Position numbers and translations under genes: made by a program. Source: JACCZR01 sp963830065 (GTDB lineage Bacteria > Actinomycetota > Thermoleophilia > Solirubrobacterales > Thermoleophilaceae). Taken from it: a stretch of DNA of 64,000 nucleotides. The notes under the pieces were generated by a model. The model was not told the DNA's origin, searched no databases, and was given only the letters and a program-made list of their open reading frames with translations. The stretch lies in NCBI GenBank assembly GCA_963830065.1, contig CAWHLA010000011.1, positions 62,001-126,000 of the forward strand. The letters are read 5' to 3'. Positions 49,226 through 58,509 of this stretch are shown piece after piece. Each line of letters begins with the position of its first letter. Positions within the stretch are counted from its first letter, which is position 1.

Positions 49226-50211
49226 TCGAGGATCGCCCGCGCGAAGTCGTCGGGGTCGAACGGGCGCAGGTCCTCCAGCGCCTCGCCGGTGCCGATCAGC
49301 TTGACCGGCACCCCGAGCTCTTGGGCGATGGCGAGCGCGATGCCGCCCTTCGCCGTGCCGTCGAGCTTGGTCAGCACGATGCCGTCCACCTGGACCGCCT
49401 CGCGGAAGAGCATGGCCTGGCGCAGCCCGTTCTGGCCGGTGGTGGCGTCGATGGTCAGCAGGGTCTCATGCGGCGCCCCGGGCAGCCGGCTCTCGATCAC
49501 CTTGCGCACCTTGCGCAGCTCGTCCATCAGGTGCTGCTGGGTGTGCAGGCGGCCCGCCGTGTCGATGATCACCACGTCCGCCCCCCGCGCCCTCGCCGCC
49601 TCGATGGCGTCGAAGGCCACCGCGCCCGGATCCGAGCCGGCCTCCCCGCGCACCAGGTCCCCCTCCGCCCGCCGGGCCCACTCCTCCAGCTGTTCGGCGG
49701 CCGCGGCGCGGAAGGTGTCGCCGGCGGCCAGGAGCACGGTCTTGCCCAGTTCGTGGCGCAGGTGCCAGGCGATCTTGCCGATGGTGGTGGTCTTGCCGCT
49801 GCCGTTGACGCCGACCATGAGGATCACCGTGGGCTCGTGCGTCAGGTCGATGGTGTCCTCGTCGAAACGCGCGGTGTCGGCGAGCAGCTCGCGCAGGCGG
49901 CGGGTCAGGTCCTCCCCGCTCTCGAGCTCGCCCGAGCCGGCTTCGCCCTCCAGGCGCTCGACGATGGCTGCCGTGGTGGGAGCGCCGACGTCGGCGTAGA
50001 TCAGCGTCTCCTCCAGATGCTCGAAGGCCTCATCGTCGAGCGACTCGAACACCGTGGCCTGCAGCTCGGCCCCGAGCGCCTGCCGCGTCTTGGTCATGTT
50101 CTCCCGCAGGCGGCGGAAGAAGCCACCGCGCTGTTCGGGTTCCTCGCCCGGCTCGGCCGCCTCCGGCGCGGGTTCGCCCGTCAGAAAGAGCTCGTGCCAG
50201 CCGCGCGCCAC
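49222..50211 (-). CDS. ftsY: Signal recognition particle receptor FtsY
   Basis: 329 residues from GTG 50211. N domain (GGFFRRLRENMTKTRQALGAEL, FEHLEETLIYADVG), G domain with G1 GVNGSGKTTTIGKIAWHL, LLAAGDTFRAAAAEQLEEWA, G3 DTAGRLHTQQHLMDEL, G4 TKLDGTAKGGIAL. The acidic A domain is short (about 25 residues with EPAPEAAEPGEEPE), as in many Gram-positives. It docks SRP-ribosome complexes at the membrane. The open frame runs on upstream but only through an antisense reading of smc. Confidence 0.94.
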   Translation of the reverse strand: MARGWHELFLTGEPAPEAAEPGEEPEQRGGFFRRLRENMTKTRQALGAELQATVFESLDDEAFEHLEETLIYADVGAPTTAAIVERLEGEAGSGELESGEDLTRRLRELLADTARFDEDTIDLTHEPTVILMVGVNGSGKTTTIGKIAWHLRHELGKTVLLAAGDTFRAAAAEQLEEWARRAEGDLVRGEAGSDPGAVAFDAIEAARARGADVVIIDTAGRLHTQQHLMDELRKVRKVIESRLPGAPHETLLTIDATTGQNGLRQAMLFREAVQVDGIVLTKLDGTAKGGIALAIAQELGVPVKLIGTGEALEDLRPFDPDDFARAILE

Positions 50212-50222
50212 GCGCGGGGAGG

Positions 50223-53200
50223 CTACGCGGCCTCGATGTCCTGCTGTTCCTCCAGCTTGCGCGACACCACCCGCGACACGCCGTCGCCGCCCATGCTCAC
50301 CCCGTACAGGCAGTCGGCCGCGTCCATCGTCCGCTTCTGGTGGGTGACCACGATGAACTGCGCGCGATCGCTGTAGCGGCGGATGAGCTCGAGGAAGCGG
50401 TCGATGTTGAGGTCGTCCAGCGCGGCCTCCACCTCGTCCAGGATGTAGAACGGGCACGGCCGGGCCAGGAAGACGGCGAACATGAAGGCCAGGGCGACGA
50501 GGGACTTCTCGCCACCGGAGAGCAGCGAGAGCCGCTTCATGGCCTTGCCGGCCGGGGTCACCTCCACTTCGACGCCCGGCTCTGCGGCGACTTCCTCCGG
50601 GTCTGACTCGGGCACCTCGTCTGCCCCCGGCGCCTCCTCCCCGCCCAGCACGGGCCGCGGGCCGTCGGGGTGCACCAGCCGCAGCCGGCCGCGGCCGCCC
50701 GGGAACAGGTGCTGGACCACGTCCTCGAAGTTGCGCGCGGTCGCCTCGAAGGTCTCCTCGAAGCTCGTGCGGATGCGGCGGTCGGTCTCCTTGATCAGGC
50801 TCTCGAGCTCGGCCAGCGCGTTCTCGAGGTCCGATCGCTGGGTCTCCAGCTCCTCGACGTGGGCCACGGCCTCCTCGTACTCCCGCCCGGCCAGCGGGTT
50901 GACCGGGCCCAGCTGCTCCCGGCGGCGCGCGAGGCGCTCGACCTTGGTGTTGAGCTCCTCCGTGCGCTCGGGCGACAGCGGCTCCTCGGCGGGCGCGGGC
51001 TCGAGGCCCAGCCGGCCGGCCAGCTCGACCAGGGCGCCTTCGGCGTCCGCGGAGGCGTCTCGGACCTGCTGGGCAGCCACCTCGGCTTCGACCAGTGCCT
51101 CGCCCGCGCGCTTGAGCCGCGCTTGCAGCTCGGCCTCCTCGTGGGCGCAGGCGCGCAGGGTGGCGGCGGTCTCCTCGCCCGCGGCAGCCCCGGCCTTCAG
51201 CTCGGTCTCCAGGAGGTCGCGACGCTCGGCCACCGCTTCGCGGGCGACCCCCAGCGCGCGAGCCGCGCGTGCGGCCGCCTCGGCGAGCGCCTCGTGGCGC
51301 CCCACGCCCGAGCGGAGCCGCTCGACGTCGGCGACGAGGCGCCCGCGGCGGCGCTCGGCCTCGTCGGACATCCGGCGCTCGGCGCGCACCTCGGCGCTCA
51401 GCTCGGCCGCGCGCACCGCCTCCGGGCCCTCGTCGGGCGCCTGGCGGCGGCGGGCGATCAGCCACTCGCTGCGCTCGACGGCCTCGGCGGCGCCCTGCTC
51501 GTCGCGTAGCGCGCGGCGTAGCGCAACGTCGGCCTCCTCGCGGGCGGTGTCGGCGGCTGTGACGGCCTCGGCGGCGGCGGCGGCCCCCGACCGAGCGTCG
51601 GCCTCGTGCGCGGCGGCGGCCTCCGAGGCGGCGACGAGCTCGTCGCGGCGGTTGCGCTCCTCGAGCACGCGCTCGGCCCCGCCCGCCGGCGCCTGGGCCA
51701 GCTCGCCGCTGCGACCGTCGAGTGAGCGGCCGGCGGCGGTGACCGCCAGTCCGCTGAAGGCGTGAGGCAGCGAGTCGAGCGATTCGACCAGCCACACGTC
51801 GGCGAGCAGCCGAGCGGCGAGGTCGCGCAGCTCGGGAGCCGGGTCCACGCAATCCCACAGCGGCGTCGCATCGGCGGCAGGAGCGGCGCCCACCGCCCCA
51901 GCGGCGCCCGCGCTCGCCAGCAATGCCAGCCCGCCGCGCTCACCGGCTCGGTCGAGCACGCGCTGGCCGGCGGCCACGTCGTCCACCACCGCGGCCGACA
52001 GCCGCGGGCCCAGCGCGGCGGCCAGCGCCGCCTCCAGGCCCGGCCGCACCCGCAGGCCCTCGGCCAGGGTCGGGCCGTCGGTCCGCGGGCCGGCCGCGCG
52101 CAGGAACTGATTGACCGCGGCGAGGTCGCTGCCCACCCGGGCGGCTGCGGCGCGAGCCGACTCGACGCCGGCCTCGGCCTCCCGCCGCGCGCGGCGCGCG
52201 GCATCGGCCTGCGCCTCCGCTGCCTCCAGGGCGGCGCGGCGCTCGGCGCTGACGGCGGCCAGGCGCTCGTGCTCAGCCCGCTCCGCGGCAAGGCCCTCCT
52301 CCAGCTCGGCCAGGGCCGCGCGCAGCCGGTCGGCCCGGCCCTCCTCGAGCCCGGCCAGCTCGGACTCCAGCGCGGCCAGCCGCTCGCCCAGCTCGCCTCC
52401 GCCGTCGTCGGCGGCCAGCGCCTGCTCGGCGTCAGCCAGCGCCTGCCGGCGGCGCTCGGCGCCGTCGCGGGCGGCTCGCTCCTGGTCCCCCGCCCGCTCC
52501 AGGCGGAGCCCGACGCGCTCGGTCGCCGACCGGGCCGCGTACAGCCGGGCCTGCAGCGCCTCGCGCTCGCGGCTGTGCGCGGCGAAGGCCTCCTCGGCCT
52601 CCTCCCGCCGCGCGGCCACGCCCGCGAGCAGCCGCTCGGCCTCTGCGCGCTCCTGCTGTGCGGAGCCTGCCCGCGACTCGGCCTCGCCCAGCTGCAGGCG
52701 CACCTCGCGCGAGCGCTCACGGGCGAGCTCCAACCGCGCCTCCAGCGACTGGCGCTCCAGCCGCTCGTGCAGCTCGGCGGCCTCGGCCTGGCGCTTGAGC
52801 GGCCGCAGCCGCGAGCGCGCCTCGCGCTCCACGTCCAGCGCGCGGGACAGGTTCTCCTCGGTGCGCTCCAGCTTCAGCTGGGCGCGGCGCCGCCGCTTGC
52901 GGTGCTTGCCAAGGCCGGCGGCCTCCTCGATCATCAGGCGCCGGTCGCGCGGGCGCGAGTGGACGATGGTCTCGACCTTGCCCTGGGAGACCACCGAGTG
53001 CATCTCCTTGCCCAGACCGGAGTCCGAGAGCACCTCGATCACGTCCACCAGGCGGCACTTGGCTCCGTTGAGGCGGTACTCGCCCTCGCCGTCGCGGTCG
53101 AGCTTGCGCACGATCGAGATCTCGGAGAAGTCGACCGGCAGCGACCCGTCGGTGTTGTCGATCACCACCTCGACCTCGGCGCTGGAGGACGACGACAGCC

Positions 53201-53411
53201 CGTGCCCGCCGGCGAAGATCACGTCCTTCATCGTCTGGCCGCGCACGGCCAGCGGGCTCTGCTCGCCCAGCGCCCACAGCACGGCCTCGGTCACGTTGGA
53301 CTTGCCCGAGCCGTTGGGGCCGACGACCACCGACACGCCGGGAGCGAACTCCAGCCGGGTCCGGTGCGGAAAGGACTTGAAGCCCTTCAGCGTCAGCGAG
53401 CGCAGATGCAT
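50223..53411 (-). CDS. smc: Chromosome segregation protein SMC
   Basis: 1062 residues, about 100 shorter than most bacterial SMCs. Head: MHLRSLTLKGFKSFPHRTRL with Walker A VVGPNGSGKSNVTEAV at 29-44; long Ala/Glu/Arg coiled coils; a hinge around 480-640 (LRVRPGLEAALAAALG, SLDSLPHAFSGLAVTAAG); signature RLSLLSGGEKSLVALAFMFA and Walker B CPFYILDEVEAALDD near the C-terminus. It organises and segregates the chromosome with ScpAB. Its ATG shares a base with the rnc stop (TGATG), so it is coupled to rnc. Confidence 0.95.
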   Translation of the reverse strand: MHLRSLTLKGFKSFPHRTRLEFAPGVSVVVGPNGSGKSNVTEAVLWALGEQSPLAVRGQTMKDVIFAGGHGLSSSSSAEVEVVIDNTDGSLPVDFSEISIVRKLDRDGEGEYRLNGAKCRLVDVIEVLSDSGLGKEMHSVVSQGKVETIVHSRPRDRRLMIEEAAGLGKHRKRRRRAQLKLERTEENLSRALDVEREARSRLRPLKRQAEAAELHERLERQSLEARLELARERSREVRLQLGEAESRAGSAQQERAEAERLLAGVAARREEAEEAFAAHSREREALQARLYAARSATERVGLRLERAGDQERAARDGAERRRQALADAEQALAADDGGGELGERLAALESELAGLEEGRADRLRAALAELEEGLAAERAEHERLAAVSAERRAALEAAEAQADAARRARREAEAGVESARAAAARVGSDLAAVNQFLRAAGPRTDGPTLAEGLRVRPGLEAALAAALGPRLSAAVVDDVAAGQRVLDRAGERGGLALLASAGAAGAVGAAPAADATPLWDCVDPAPELRDLAARLLADVWLVESLDSLPHAFSGLAVTAAGRSLDGRSGELAQAPAGGAERVLEERNRRDELVAASEAAAAHEADARSGAAAAAEAVTAADTAREEADVALRRALRDEQGAAEAVERSEWLIARRRQAPDEGPEAVRAAELSAEVRAERRMSDEAERRRGRLVADVERLRSGVGRHEALAEAAARAARALGVAREAVAERRDLLETELKAGAAAGEETAATLRACAHEEAELQARLKRAGEALVEAEVAAQQVRDASADAEGALVELAGRLGLEPAPAEEPLSPERTEELNTKVERLARRREQLGPVNPLAGREYEEAVAHVEELETQRSDLENALAELESLIKETDRRIRTSFEETFEATARNFEDVVQHLFPGGRGRLRLVHPDGPRPVLGGEEAPGADEVPESDPEEVAAEPGVEVEVTPAGKAMKRLSLLSGGEKSLVALAFMFAVFLARPCPFYILDEVEAALDDLNIDRFLELIRRYSDRAQFIVVTHQKRTMDAADCLYGVSMGGDGVSRVVSRKLEEQQDIEAA

Positions 53412-54097
53412 CAGCCCAGCGCCTCCAACGCAGCCGCCGCAGCCTCCTGCTCGGCAGCCTTCTTGGTCTTGCCCTCGCCCCGTCCCACCTCGCGCCCGTC
53501 GATCTCCGCGACCACCGCGAACAGGCGCTCGTGCGCGGGGCCGGTCTCGTCCACGGTCCGGTACCCCACCCGCTCCGAGCGCTGGGCCAGGCGTTCCTGC
53601 AGCACCGACTTGTAGTCCTCGGGGTGGTCCAGCGCCTCCTGCACCGCCGGCCCGAAGGCGTGCACCACGGCGGGGGCCGTGCGCTCGATGCCGAAGGCGA
53701 TGTACGCCGCTCCGATGATCGCCTCGCACACCGAGGCGAGCACCCGCTCGGACTCCACCAGCACCTCTGCCCCGCGGCCGAGCCCCTTCGGGGCGGCGGC
53801 GCGCAGGCGCGAGGGGACATCGAGCTCGAGCGCCACCTGGGCGCAGGCCGGGCCGCTGACCGCCTGGGCGCGCACCTTGGTCAGCCGGCCCGCGCCGTAG
53901 CGCTCGAAGCGCGGCAGCAGGTCGGTGGACACGGCCAGGCTCAGCACCACGTCACCGAGGAAGGCCAAGCGCTCGTAGGACTCCGCCCGATGGTCGACCC
54001 ACGAGGCGTGCATGAACGCCTGTGCGTACAGACCCTCGGGCAGAGCCTCGAGAAGGTCCTGCAGCGTCCCTTCCTCAGGACTCGACCGCTCCGGCAT
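53411..54097 (-). CDS. rnc: Ribonuclease III-family protein with altered active site
   Basis: 228 residues with the normal domain plan: RNase III domain (1-150) and a C-terminal dsRNA-binding domain (DYKSVLQERLAQRSERVGYR, RGEGKTKKAAEQEAAAAAL). The signature normally reads ERLEFLGDxVL; here it is ERLAFLGDVVL, with Ala45 in place of an active-site Glu. The second motif normally reads ADxxEALIGA; here it is ASVCEAIIGA, with Ser122 in place of Asp. Asp49 and Glu125 are kept. Catalysis may be weak, altered or lost. It lies in the standard acpP - rnc - smc order and overlaps acpP by 23 bases. Confidence 0.88.
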   Translation of the reverse strand: MPERSSPEEGTLQDLLEALPEGLYAQAFMHASWVDHRAESYERLAFLGDVVLSLAVSTDLLPRFERYGAGRLTKVRAQAVSGPACAQVALELDVPSRLRAAAPKGLGRGAEVLVESERVLASVCEAIIGAAYIAFGIERTAPAVVHAFGPAVQEALDHPEDYKSVLQERLAQRSERVGYRTVDETGPAHERLFAVVAEIDGREVGRGEGKTKKAAEQEAAAAALEALG

Positions 54098-54329
54098 GGG
54101 CCGACACGAAGTCCGCCGCCTGGCCCACGGTCAGGATCCGCGCCGCCTCCTCGTCGGGGATGCGGATGCCGTAGTTGTCCTCCAGCTCGACCACCAGCTC
54201 GACGAGGTCCAGGGAGTCGGCCTCGAGGTCCTCCTTGAAGCGGGTGCCCTCCGCGATCGCGCCGGGCTCGACCTCGAGCTCCTCGGCCAGATGGGCGCGT
54301 ATGCGCTCGAGTACCTCCTCGCGATTCAC
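54075..54329 (-). CDS. acpP: Acyl carrier protein
   Basis: 84 residues, strongly acidic. EADSLDLVELVVELEDNYGI holds the DSL motif with Ser39, the site of phosphopantetheine attachment. ACP carries growing fatty acids and is the partner of PlsX, encoded just upstream with a 4-base overlap. ATG 54329 (MNREEVLERI). Confidence 0.95.
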   Translation of the reverse strand: MNREEVLERIRAHLAEELEVEPGAIAEGTRFKEDLEADSLDLVELVVELEDNYGIRIPDEEAARILTVGQAADFVSAHAGAVES

Positions 54330-55321
54330 GGCCTGGCGACGCTAACAGCGGGGGCGGACCGCAGGGCACCGGCCGCAGCAAGCGACTCGGCGGTCCTCTC
54401 CACCATCCGCTCGTCGACCGCGCGCTGGGCCAGACGCACCGCGTTGGCGATGCCGTAGGGGCCGAACGAGCCGTGCGCCACCACCACCGGCTTGCGGAGT
54501 CCGAGCAGGATCGCGCCGCCCACCCCCTCGGGGTCGATCTCCGAGCGCAGCTTGCCCACCCGGCCGCGGATCAGCAGCCCGCCGGCGGTGGCCAGTGGGC
54601 TGCCCTTGATCGCATCACGGATGGCGCGCAGGACGGTCTTGGACGTGCCCTCGAGCACCTTCAGCGCCACGTTGCCGGTGAAGCCGTCGGCCACCACCAC
54701 CTGAGCAGTGGCGTCGGTCAGGTCGAAGCCCTCCACGTTGCCGAGGTAGTTCAGGGTGCCCCCTTTCAGGCGCTCGCCCGCCTCCAGGACGTCCGGGGTT
54801 CCCTTGCCCTGCTCCTCGCCCACCGAGAGCAGGCCCACCTTGGGGCGCTCCACGCCGAGCACCGCCTCCATGAAGCCCGCCCCCATGTAGGCGAACTGCA
54901 CGAGGTGCTCGGGACGGACCTCCACGTTGGCGCCGCAGTCCAAGAGCAGGACCTGGCCGCCCGGGATGGGCAGCAGCACCGCCAGCGCCGGCCGGTGGAC
55001 GCCCTTGATCCGCTTCACGCTCAGGGTGGCCGCGGCGAGGGTGGGACCGGTGGTGCCGGCGGAGACAAGCGCCTCGGCTCGCCCCTCGCCCACGGCGCGG
55101 GCGGCCTGGACGATGGAGGCGTCGGGCCGGGAGCGGACGGCCTTGACGGGCTCCTCGCCGCCCGCGATCCGCTCCGGCGCGTCCACGATCTGGATCCGCG
55201 CGCCGGGCTCTCCCATCTCGGCCTCGGGGCCGAACAGGAGCACTTCCTCGTTCGAGCGGGCGGCCCCCTCGGACACGACCGACGGGCCGCCGTCGGCTCC
55301 GTTGGCGTCGAGCGCGATCAC
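54326..55321 (-). CDS. plsX: Phosphate acyltransferase PlsX
   Basis: 331 residues from GTG 55321. It makes acyl-phosphate from acyl-ACP for phosphatidate synthesis. Characteristic: MIALDANGADGGPSVVSEGA at the start, DASIVQAARAVGEGRAEALVSAGTTGPTLAAA, LLDCGANVEVRPEHLVQFAYMG, KVGLLSVGEEQGKGTPD, VVADGFTGNVALKVLEGT and VVAHGSFGPYGIANAVRLA near the end. It heads the lipid part of the rpmF - plsX - acpP group. Confidence 0.94.
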   Translation of the reverse strand: MIALDANGADGGPSVVSEGAARSNEEVLLFGPEAEMGEPGARIQIVDAPERIAGGEEPVKAVRSRPDASIVQAARAVGEGRAEALVSAGTTGPTLAAATLSVKRIKGVHRPALAVLLPIPGGQVLLLDCGANVEVRPEHLVQFAYMGAGFMEAVLGVERPKVGLLSVGEEQGKGTPDVLEAGERLKGGTLNYLGNVEGFDLTDATAQVVVADGFTGNVALKVLEGTSKTVLRAIRDAIKGSPLATAGGLLIRGRVGKLRSEIDPEGVGGAILLGLRKPVVVAHGSFGPYGIANAVRLAQRAVDERMVERTAESLAAAGALRSAPAVSVARP

Positions 55322-55333
55322 CGCGCCGGGGAG

Positions 55334-55531
55334 CTACTCCTCGTCGGAGGTGTCGGCGGTCTGGACCACGACCTCGCGACCCGCGTAGGTGCCGCAGTTC
55401 GGGCAGACGCGGTGAGGAAGGCGCGGCGAGTGGCAGCGCGGGCAGTGGCGCAGGGTCGGCACCTCAGCGCGGTGCTGAGAGCGGCGCTTGTTGGTGCGCG
55501 AGTGGGACTGGCGTTGCTTGGGGACGGCCAT
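55334..55531 (-). CDS. rpmF: Ribosomal protein L32 (zinc-binding form)
   Basis: 65 residues. MAVPKQRQSHSRTNKRRSQH is the L32 start; CPRC (Cys30, 33) and CPNC (Cys43, 46) form the zinc ribbon. The short C-terminus after residue 50 is acidic. It precedes plsX as in many bacteria. Confidence 0.95.
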   Translation of the reverse strand: MAVPKQRQSHSRTNKRRSQHRAEVPTLRHCPRCHSPRLPHRVCPNCGTYAGREVVVQTADTSDEE

Positions 55532-55540
55532 AACGGCCGA

Positions 55541-56056
55541 TCAGTCTAGCTTCAGCTCCCGCAGCGCCGCCCAGCGCGGGTCGGGCTCGCGCTCATGGGC
55601 GTGGTCGGGGCCGGCTTCGTTGAGGTTCTCGCCGCACACCCCGCACAGGCCCAGGCAGTCCTCGCGGCAGACGATCTGGGTGGGCAGAGCCAGCGCCACC
55701 GCGTCGCGCAGCCAGCCGGCCAGGTCGAGCTCGTCGCCGTCCAGATACGGCGAGCTCAGGTCTTCCCCGCCCCCGGGCTGGTCGATCTCCCGCGCGTCGA
55801 CGGGAACAGCCTCCTCTGCGGGCTCCAGGCAGCGCATGCACGGGCCCTCGAGGGCGACGTCGGCCCGAAGGCGGAGGGCGTAGCCGTGGGTGGTGCGGTC
55901 GGCGTCGAGGACCACCGGGACCGGGGATGCGGGGCTGGTAGCGCTGGCCGCCGAAGCTGAAGCCCTCGAAGCGGGACCTCCAGCTCCAGCCGGCGCGCCC
56001 TCGCCGGAGCTGAGAGCGAGCGGTCCGAGGTCGAACGTGTCCGTCCGTGCGGCCAC
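55541..56056 (-). CDS. YceD / DUF177 family protein with a scrambled frame segment
   Basis: 171 residues. The C-terminal part is typical: LEGPCMRCLEPAEEAVPVDAREI, LDLAGWLRDAVALALPTQIVC, LCGVCGENLNEAG, with CxxC pairs that bind zinc. Residues about 24-47 (GASRAS.../AASATS...) have low sense, while the neighbouring frames there read RLELEVPL and FEGFSFGGQRYQP, which fit the family. The likely cause is two or three compensating indels. YceD proteins take part in 23S rRNA maturation and sit before rpmF in many genomes. Confidence 0.8.
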   Translation of the reverse strand: MAARTDTFDLGPLALSSGEGAPAGAGGPASRASASAASATSPASPVPVVLDADRTTHGYALRLRADVALEGPCMRCLEPAEEAVPVDAREIDQPGGGEDLSSPYLDGDELDLAGWLRDAVALALPTQIVCREDCLGLCGVCGENLNEAGPDHAHEREPDPRWAALRELKLD

Positions 56057-56086
56057 AGACCGAGGCTACCCGGAGATGGGGCTGGA

Positions 56087-56467
56087 TTAGCCCTGTTCGA
56101 TCAGCTCGACGCGATAGCCGTCCGGGTCGCGCACGAAGGCGATCCGCGGGCCCTCGGTGCGGCCGCCGGGGCGGTAGGGCGGCTTCTCGGGCTCGATGCC
56201 CTGGCCGGCCAGGCCCTCGAGCGTCCCGTCGAGGTCCTCGACGGTCAGCGCGATGTGGTTGTAGCCGGTGCCGAGGTCGTAGGAGTCGACCCCGTGGTTG
56301 TAGGTCAGCTCCAGAACGGGGTCCTCACCCGGGAGGCCCATGAACACGTTCACGGCCTCGGTGCCGATGTCCATCCGCGCCCGCTCGTCGAAGCCGAGCT
56401 TCTCGTAGAACGCGACCGAGCTGTCGATGTCCCCGATCCGGTAACAGGTGTGCAGGAAGGACGGCAG
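56087..56467 (-). CDS. VOC-superfamily glyoxalase-like protein
   Basis: About 126 residues, starting near CTG 56467; no ATG or GTG is available. LHTCYRIGDIDSSVAFYEKLGF is the glyoxalase-type opening with a metal-binding His, ELTYNHGVDSYDLGTGYNHIAL gives the middle, and GPRIAFVRDPDGYRVELIEQG the last strand with the Glu ligand. The family includes glyoxalase I, which detoxifies methylglyoxal with a thiol. The gene lies immediately after a frameshifted RTX gene, so its start may be affected by an indel. Confidence 0.75.
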   Translation of the reverse strand: MPSFLHTCYRIGDIDSSVAFYEKLGFDERARMDIGTEAVNVFMGLPGEDPVLELTYNHGVDSYDLGTGYNHIALTVEDLDGTLEGLAGQGIEPEKPPYRPGGRTEGPRIAFVRDPDGYRVELIEQG

Positions 56468-56480
56468 TCCGCCCCGCAGG

Positions 56481-58453
56481 CTACGGGATCCTCGAGCTCC
56501 CCTCGCAACGCGAGGCGCGGTCACTCCCCGAGCCGCCGTTGCAGCGGTCGCGGCCACGGCCGCCGCTGAGGCGGTCCGTCCGCTGCCACCGCTGACCAAG
56601 TCGCGGCCCGAGTCGCCGGCGACCTTGTCGTTGCCCGACCCGCCGCTCACCCGGTCGTTGCCGCTGCCGCCGCTGACCGGTCCTTGCCCGAGTCGCCGGC
56701 GACCCTGTCGTTGCCCGCGTTGCCCGCGGCGCGGTCGTTGCCGCGGCCGCCGCTGACGCGGTCCTTGCCGCTGAGCCCGCCACCCGGTCGTTTCCAGAGC
56801 CGCCGCCGGCGCGGTCGTTGCCGCTGTCGCCGTTGACGCGGTCCTTGTCGCTGTCACCGTTGATGCGGTCCTTGCCGCTGTTGCCGTTGACGCGGTCGCG
56901 ACCCGAGTTGCCGTTAGCGCGGTCGTTGCCCGCGCCGCCGGCCACGCGATCGCCACCGGCGCCGCCCGCCACCGTGGTCGTTGCCGTCCTCGCCGTTGAC
57001 GGTGTCGTTGCCGGCGCCGCCGTCGACCCGGTCGTTGCCGGCGCCGCAGTTGATGACGTCGTCGCCGCCGTTGCCGTTCACCACGTCGTCGCCGGCGCCG
57101 CAGTTGATGACGTCAGGTCCGGGCGTGCCGTTGATGGTGTCGTTGCCGGCGGTGCCGTCGAACACCTCGCCGCCGCCCGGTGTGGGCTTGCGCTTGACGG
57201 TGATCGTGACTGTGCCCTTGTCGGCGAAGTGCCGAAGCCGAAGTCGTCGGCGGCCTTGATCTGGAAGCTGTCGGTGCCGACGAAGCCCGGATTCGGGGTG
57301 TAGGTGAACGGCTGCCCCAGCCCCCCGTTCTGGGTGAGAGTCCCGTTGGTCGGGTCGGTGTCCTTGCCCTCCCGTGGGGTCGTCCGCTCGTAGGCCGGTC
57401 CGGTGTCGACGCATTCCGGCGTGAAGATGAGGGGCGTCCCGACGGTGGTGCTGACCGTGCTGTCGGGGCATTCCGGCCGGGCGTCGGGTGCCCAATCGGG
57501 GTTGCCCTCGAACTGCCCGGCGGTATTGGTCAGGTCGATGAACGGGCCGATCCCGTTGGAGTTCCGCATGAACACCTCGCCGTTGTTCCCGAAACCCTCG
57601 GCGAACGCGAGCTTGGTTCCGTCCGGCGACCACGTGCAGTTGTAGTCGCCCACGCCGCTGTTGCCGACTTGGGTGATCGACCCTGGGGCGTTGATAGGAG
57701 CAGCAACGACGATGCGGCTGGTGCTGTTCCCGGGTGCCGTAGCGAACCCGTAGCAAAGCTTCGTCCCGTCGGGTGAAATCGTTGGCTGCGCCACGTGGGC
57801 GCCGCTCACGGCGTGGAACAACGTTCCCGGACTCGAGTTGTTCGCCGGCTGCCTAAAGAGCTTCACGTCGTTGGTGTTGCCGTTCGGAGCCACGTTGGGG
57901 TCCCCGACCGAGTAGTAGAGAGTCTGGGAGTCCGGGGTCCAGGCCGCCTTGTACGCCTTGGTGGCCAGTGTGGAGGTCATGTTCACGCCCGGGCCCGGGC
58001 CGGCGGGGGTGCGGACGAAGATGTCGTTGCCGCCGTCGTACGCGATGCGTGGGTCGTTTGGGTCGGGCGACCAGGCCGGGCGATCCTCGCTTACGGCGGG
58101 GGTATTCGTGATGTTCTGGGCGGTCGCGCCCGGCGTGGTGAGGTCGAGGGTGTAGAGGTCGTAGGGCCCAGCGGCCGGGCCATGCGCAAAGACGATCTTG
58201 GTGCGGTCGGGCGACCAGGCGGGGTGGCGGTGTTGGAGGGTCAGCCCCGTATTGAGCGGGCCGGTAGTGGTTCCGCCACCCACGCTGTTTGTGGTGGTGC
58301 GCAGGAAGAGCTTGGCGTTGCCGAAACCGGGCCGCCCCGGTGAAGACGACCCGGCCGTTCGTGCCCGGGAGGACGGCGCCGGCCGGAGCGGCCAGCGACA
58401 GCATCGCTGCTCAGTACGAAGAGGACAACGACGAGCCGAGTTCGCGAGCGCAT
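56481..58453 (-). pseudogene. Secreted beta-propeller/RTX protein, several frameshifts
   Basis: From ATG 58453 the protein starts MRSRTRLVVVLFVLS and continues in the next frame as MLSLAAPAGAVLPGTNGRVVF, a signal peptide. A TolB/PD40-type propeller follows (LQHRHPAWSPDRTKIVFAHG, PTISPDGTKLCYG, CTWSPDGTKLAFAEG), then a Big/cadherin-like strand domain (TYTPNPGFVGTDSFQIKAADD), then RTX repeats (GNDxVNGxxGxD) and an end RASRCEGSSRIP at 56481. At least six single-base shifts interrupt it, for example near 58405, 57222 and 56975. Probably one large exported calcium-binding protein. Confidence 0.7.
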
Positions 58454-58509
58454 CAGGCGAACCTAACCCGGTCCACCCCTGGCGCGCAACCACCAAGTGG
58501 ACGAATGAG

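Noticed and set aside
50212..51858. N-terminal extension of ftsY to an 878-residue protein
   Set aside because: The extra residues are Arg/Gly/Ala filler read from smc in another frame. GTG 50211 gives a normal FtsY.
51762..53615. Long open frame on the plus strand opposite smc
   Set aside because: It is a product of codon bias in the Ala/Arg/Glu-rich coiled coil of smc; it has no RBS, no family and no protein-like pattern.
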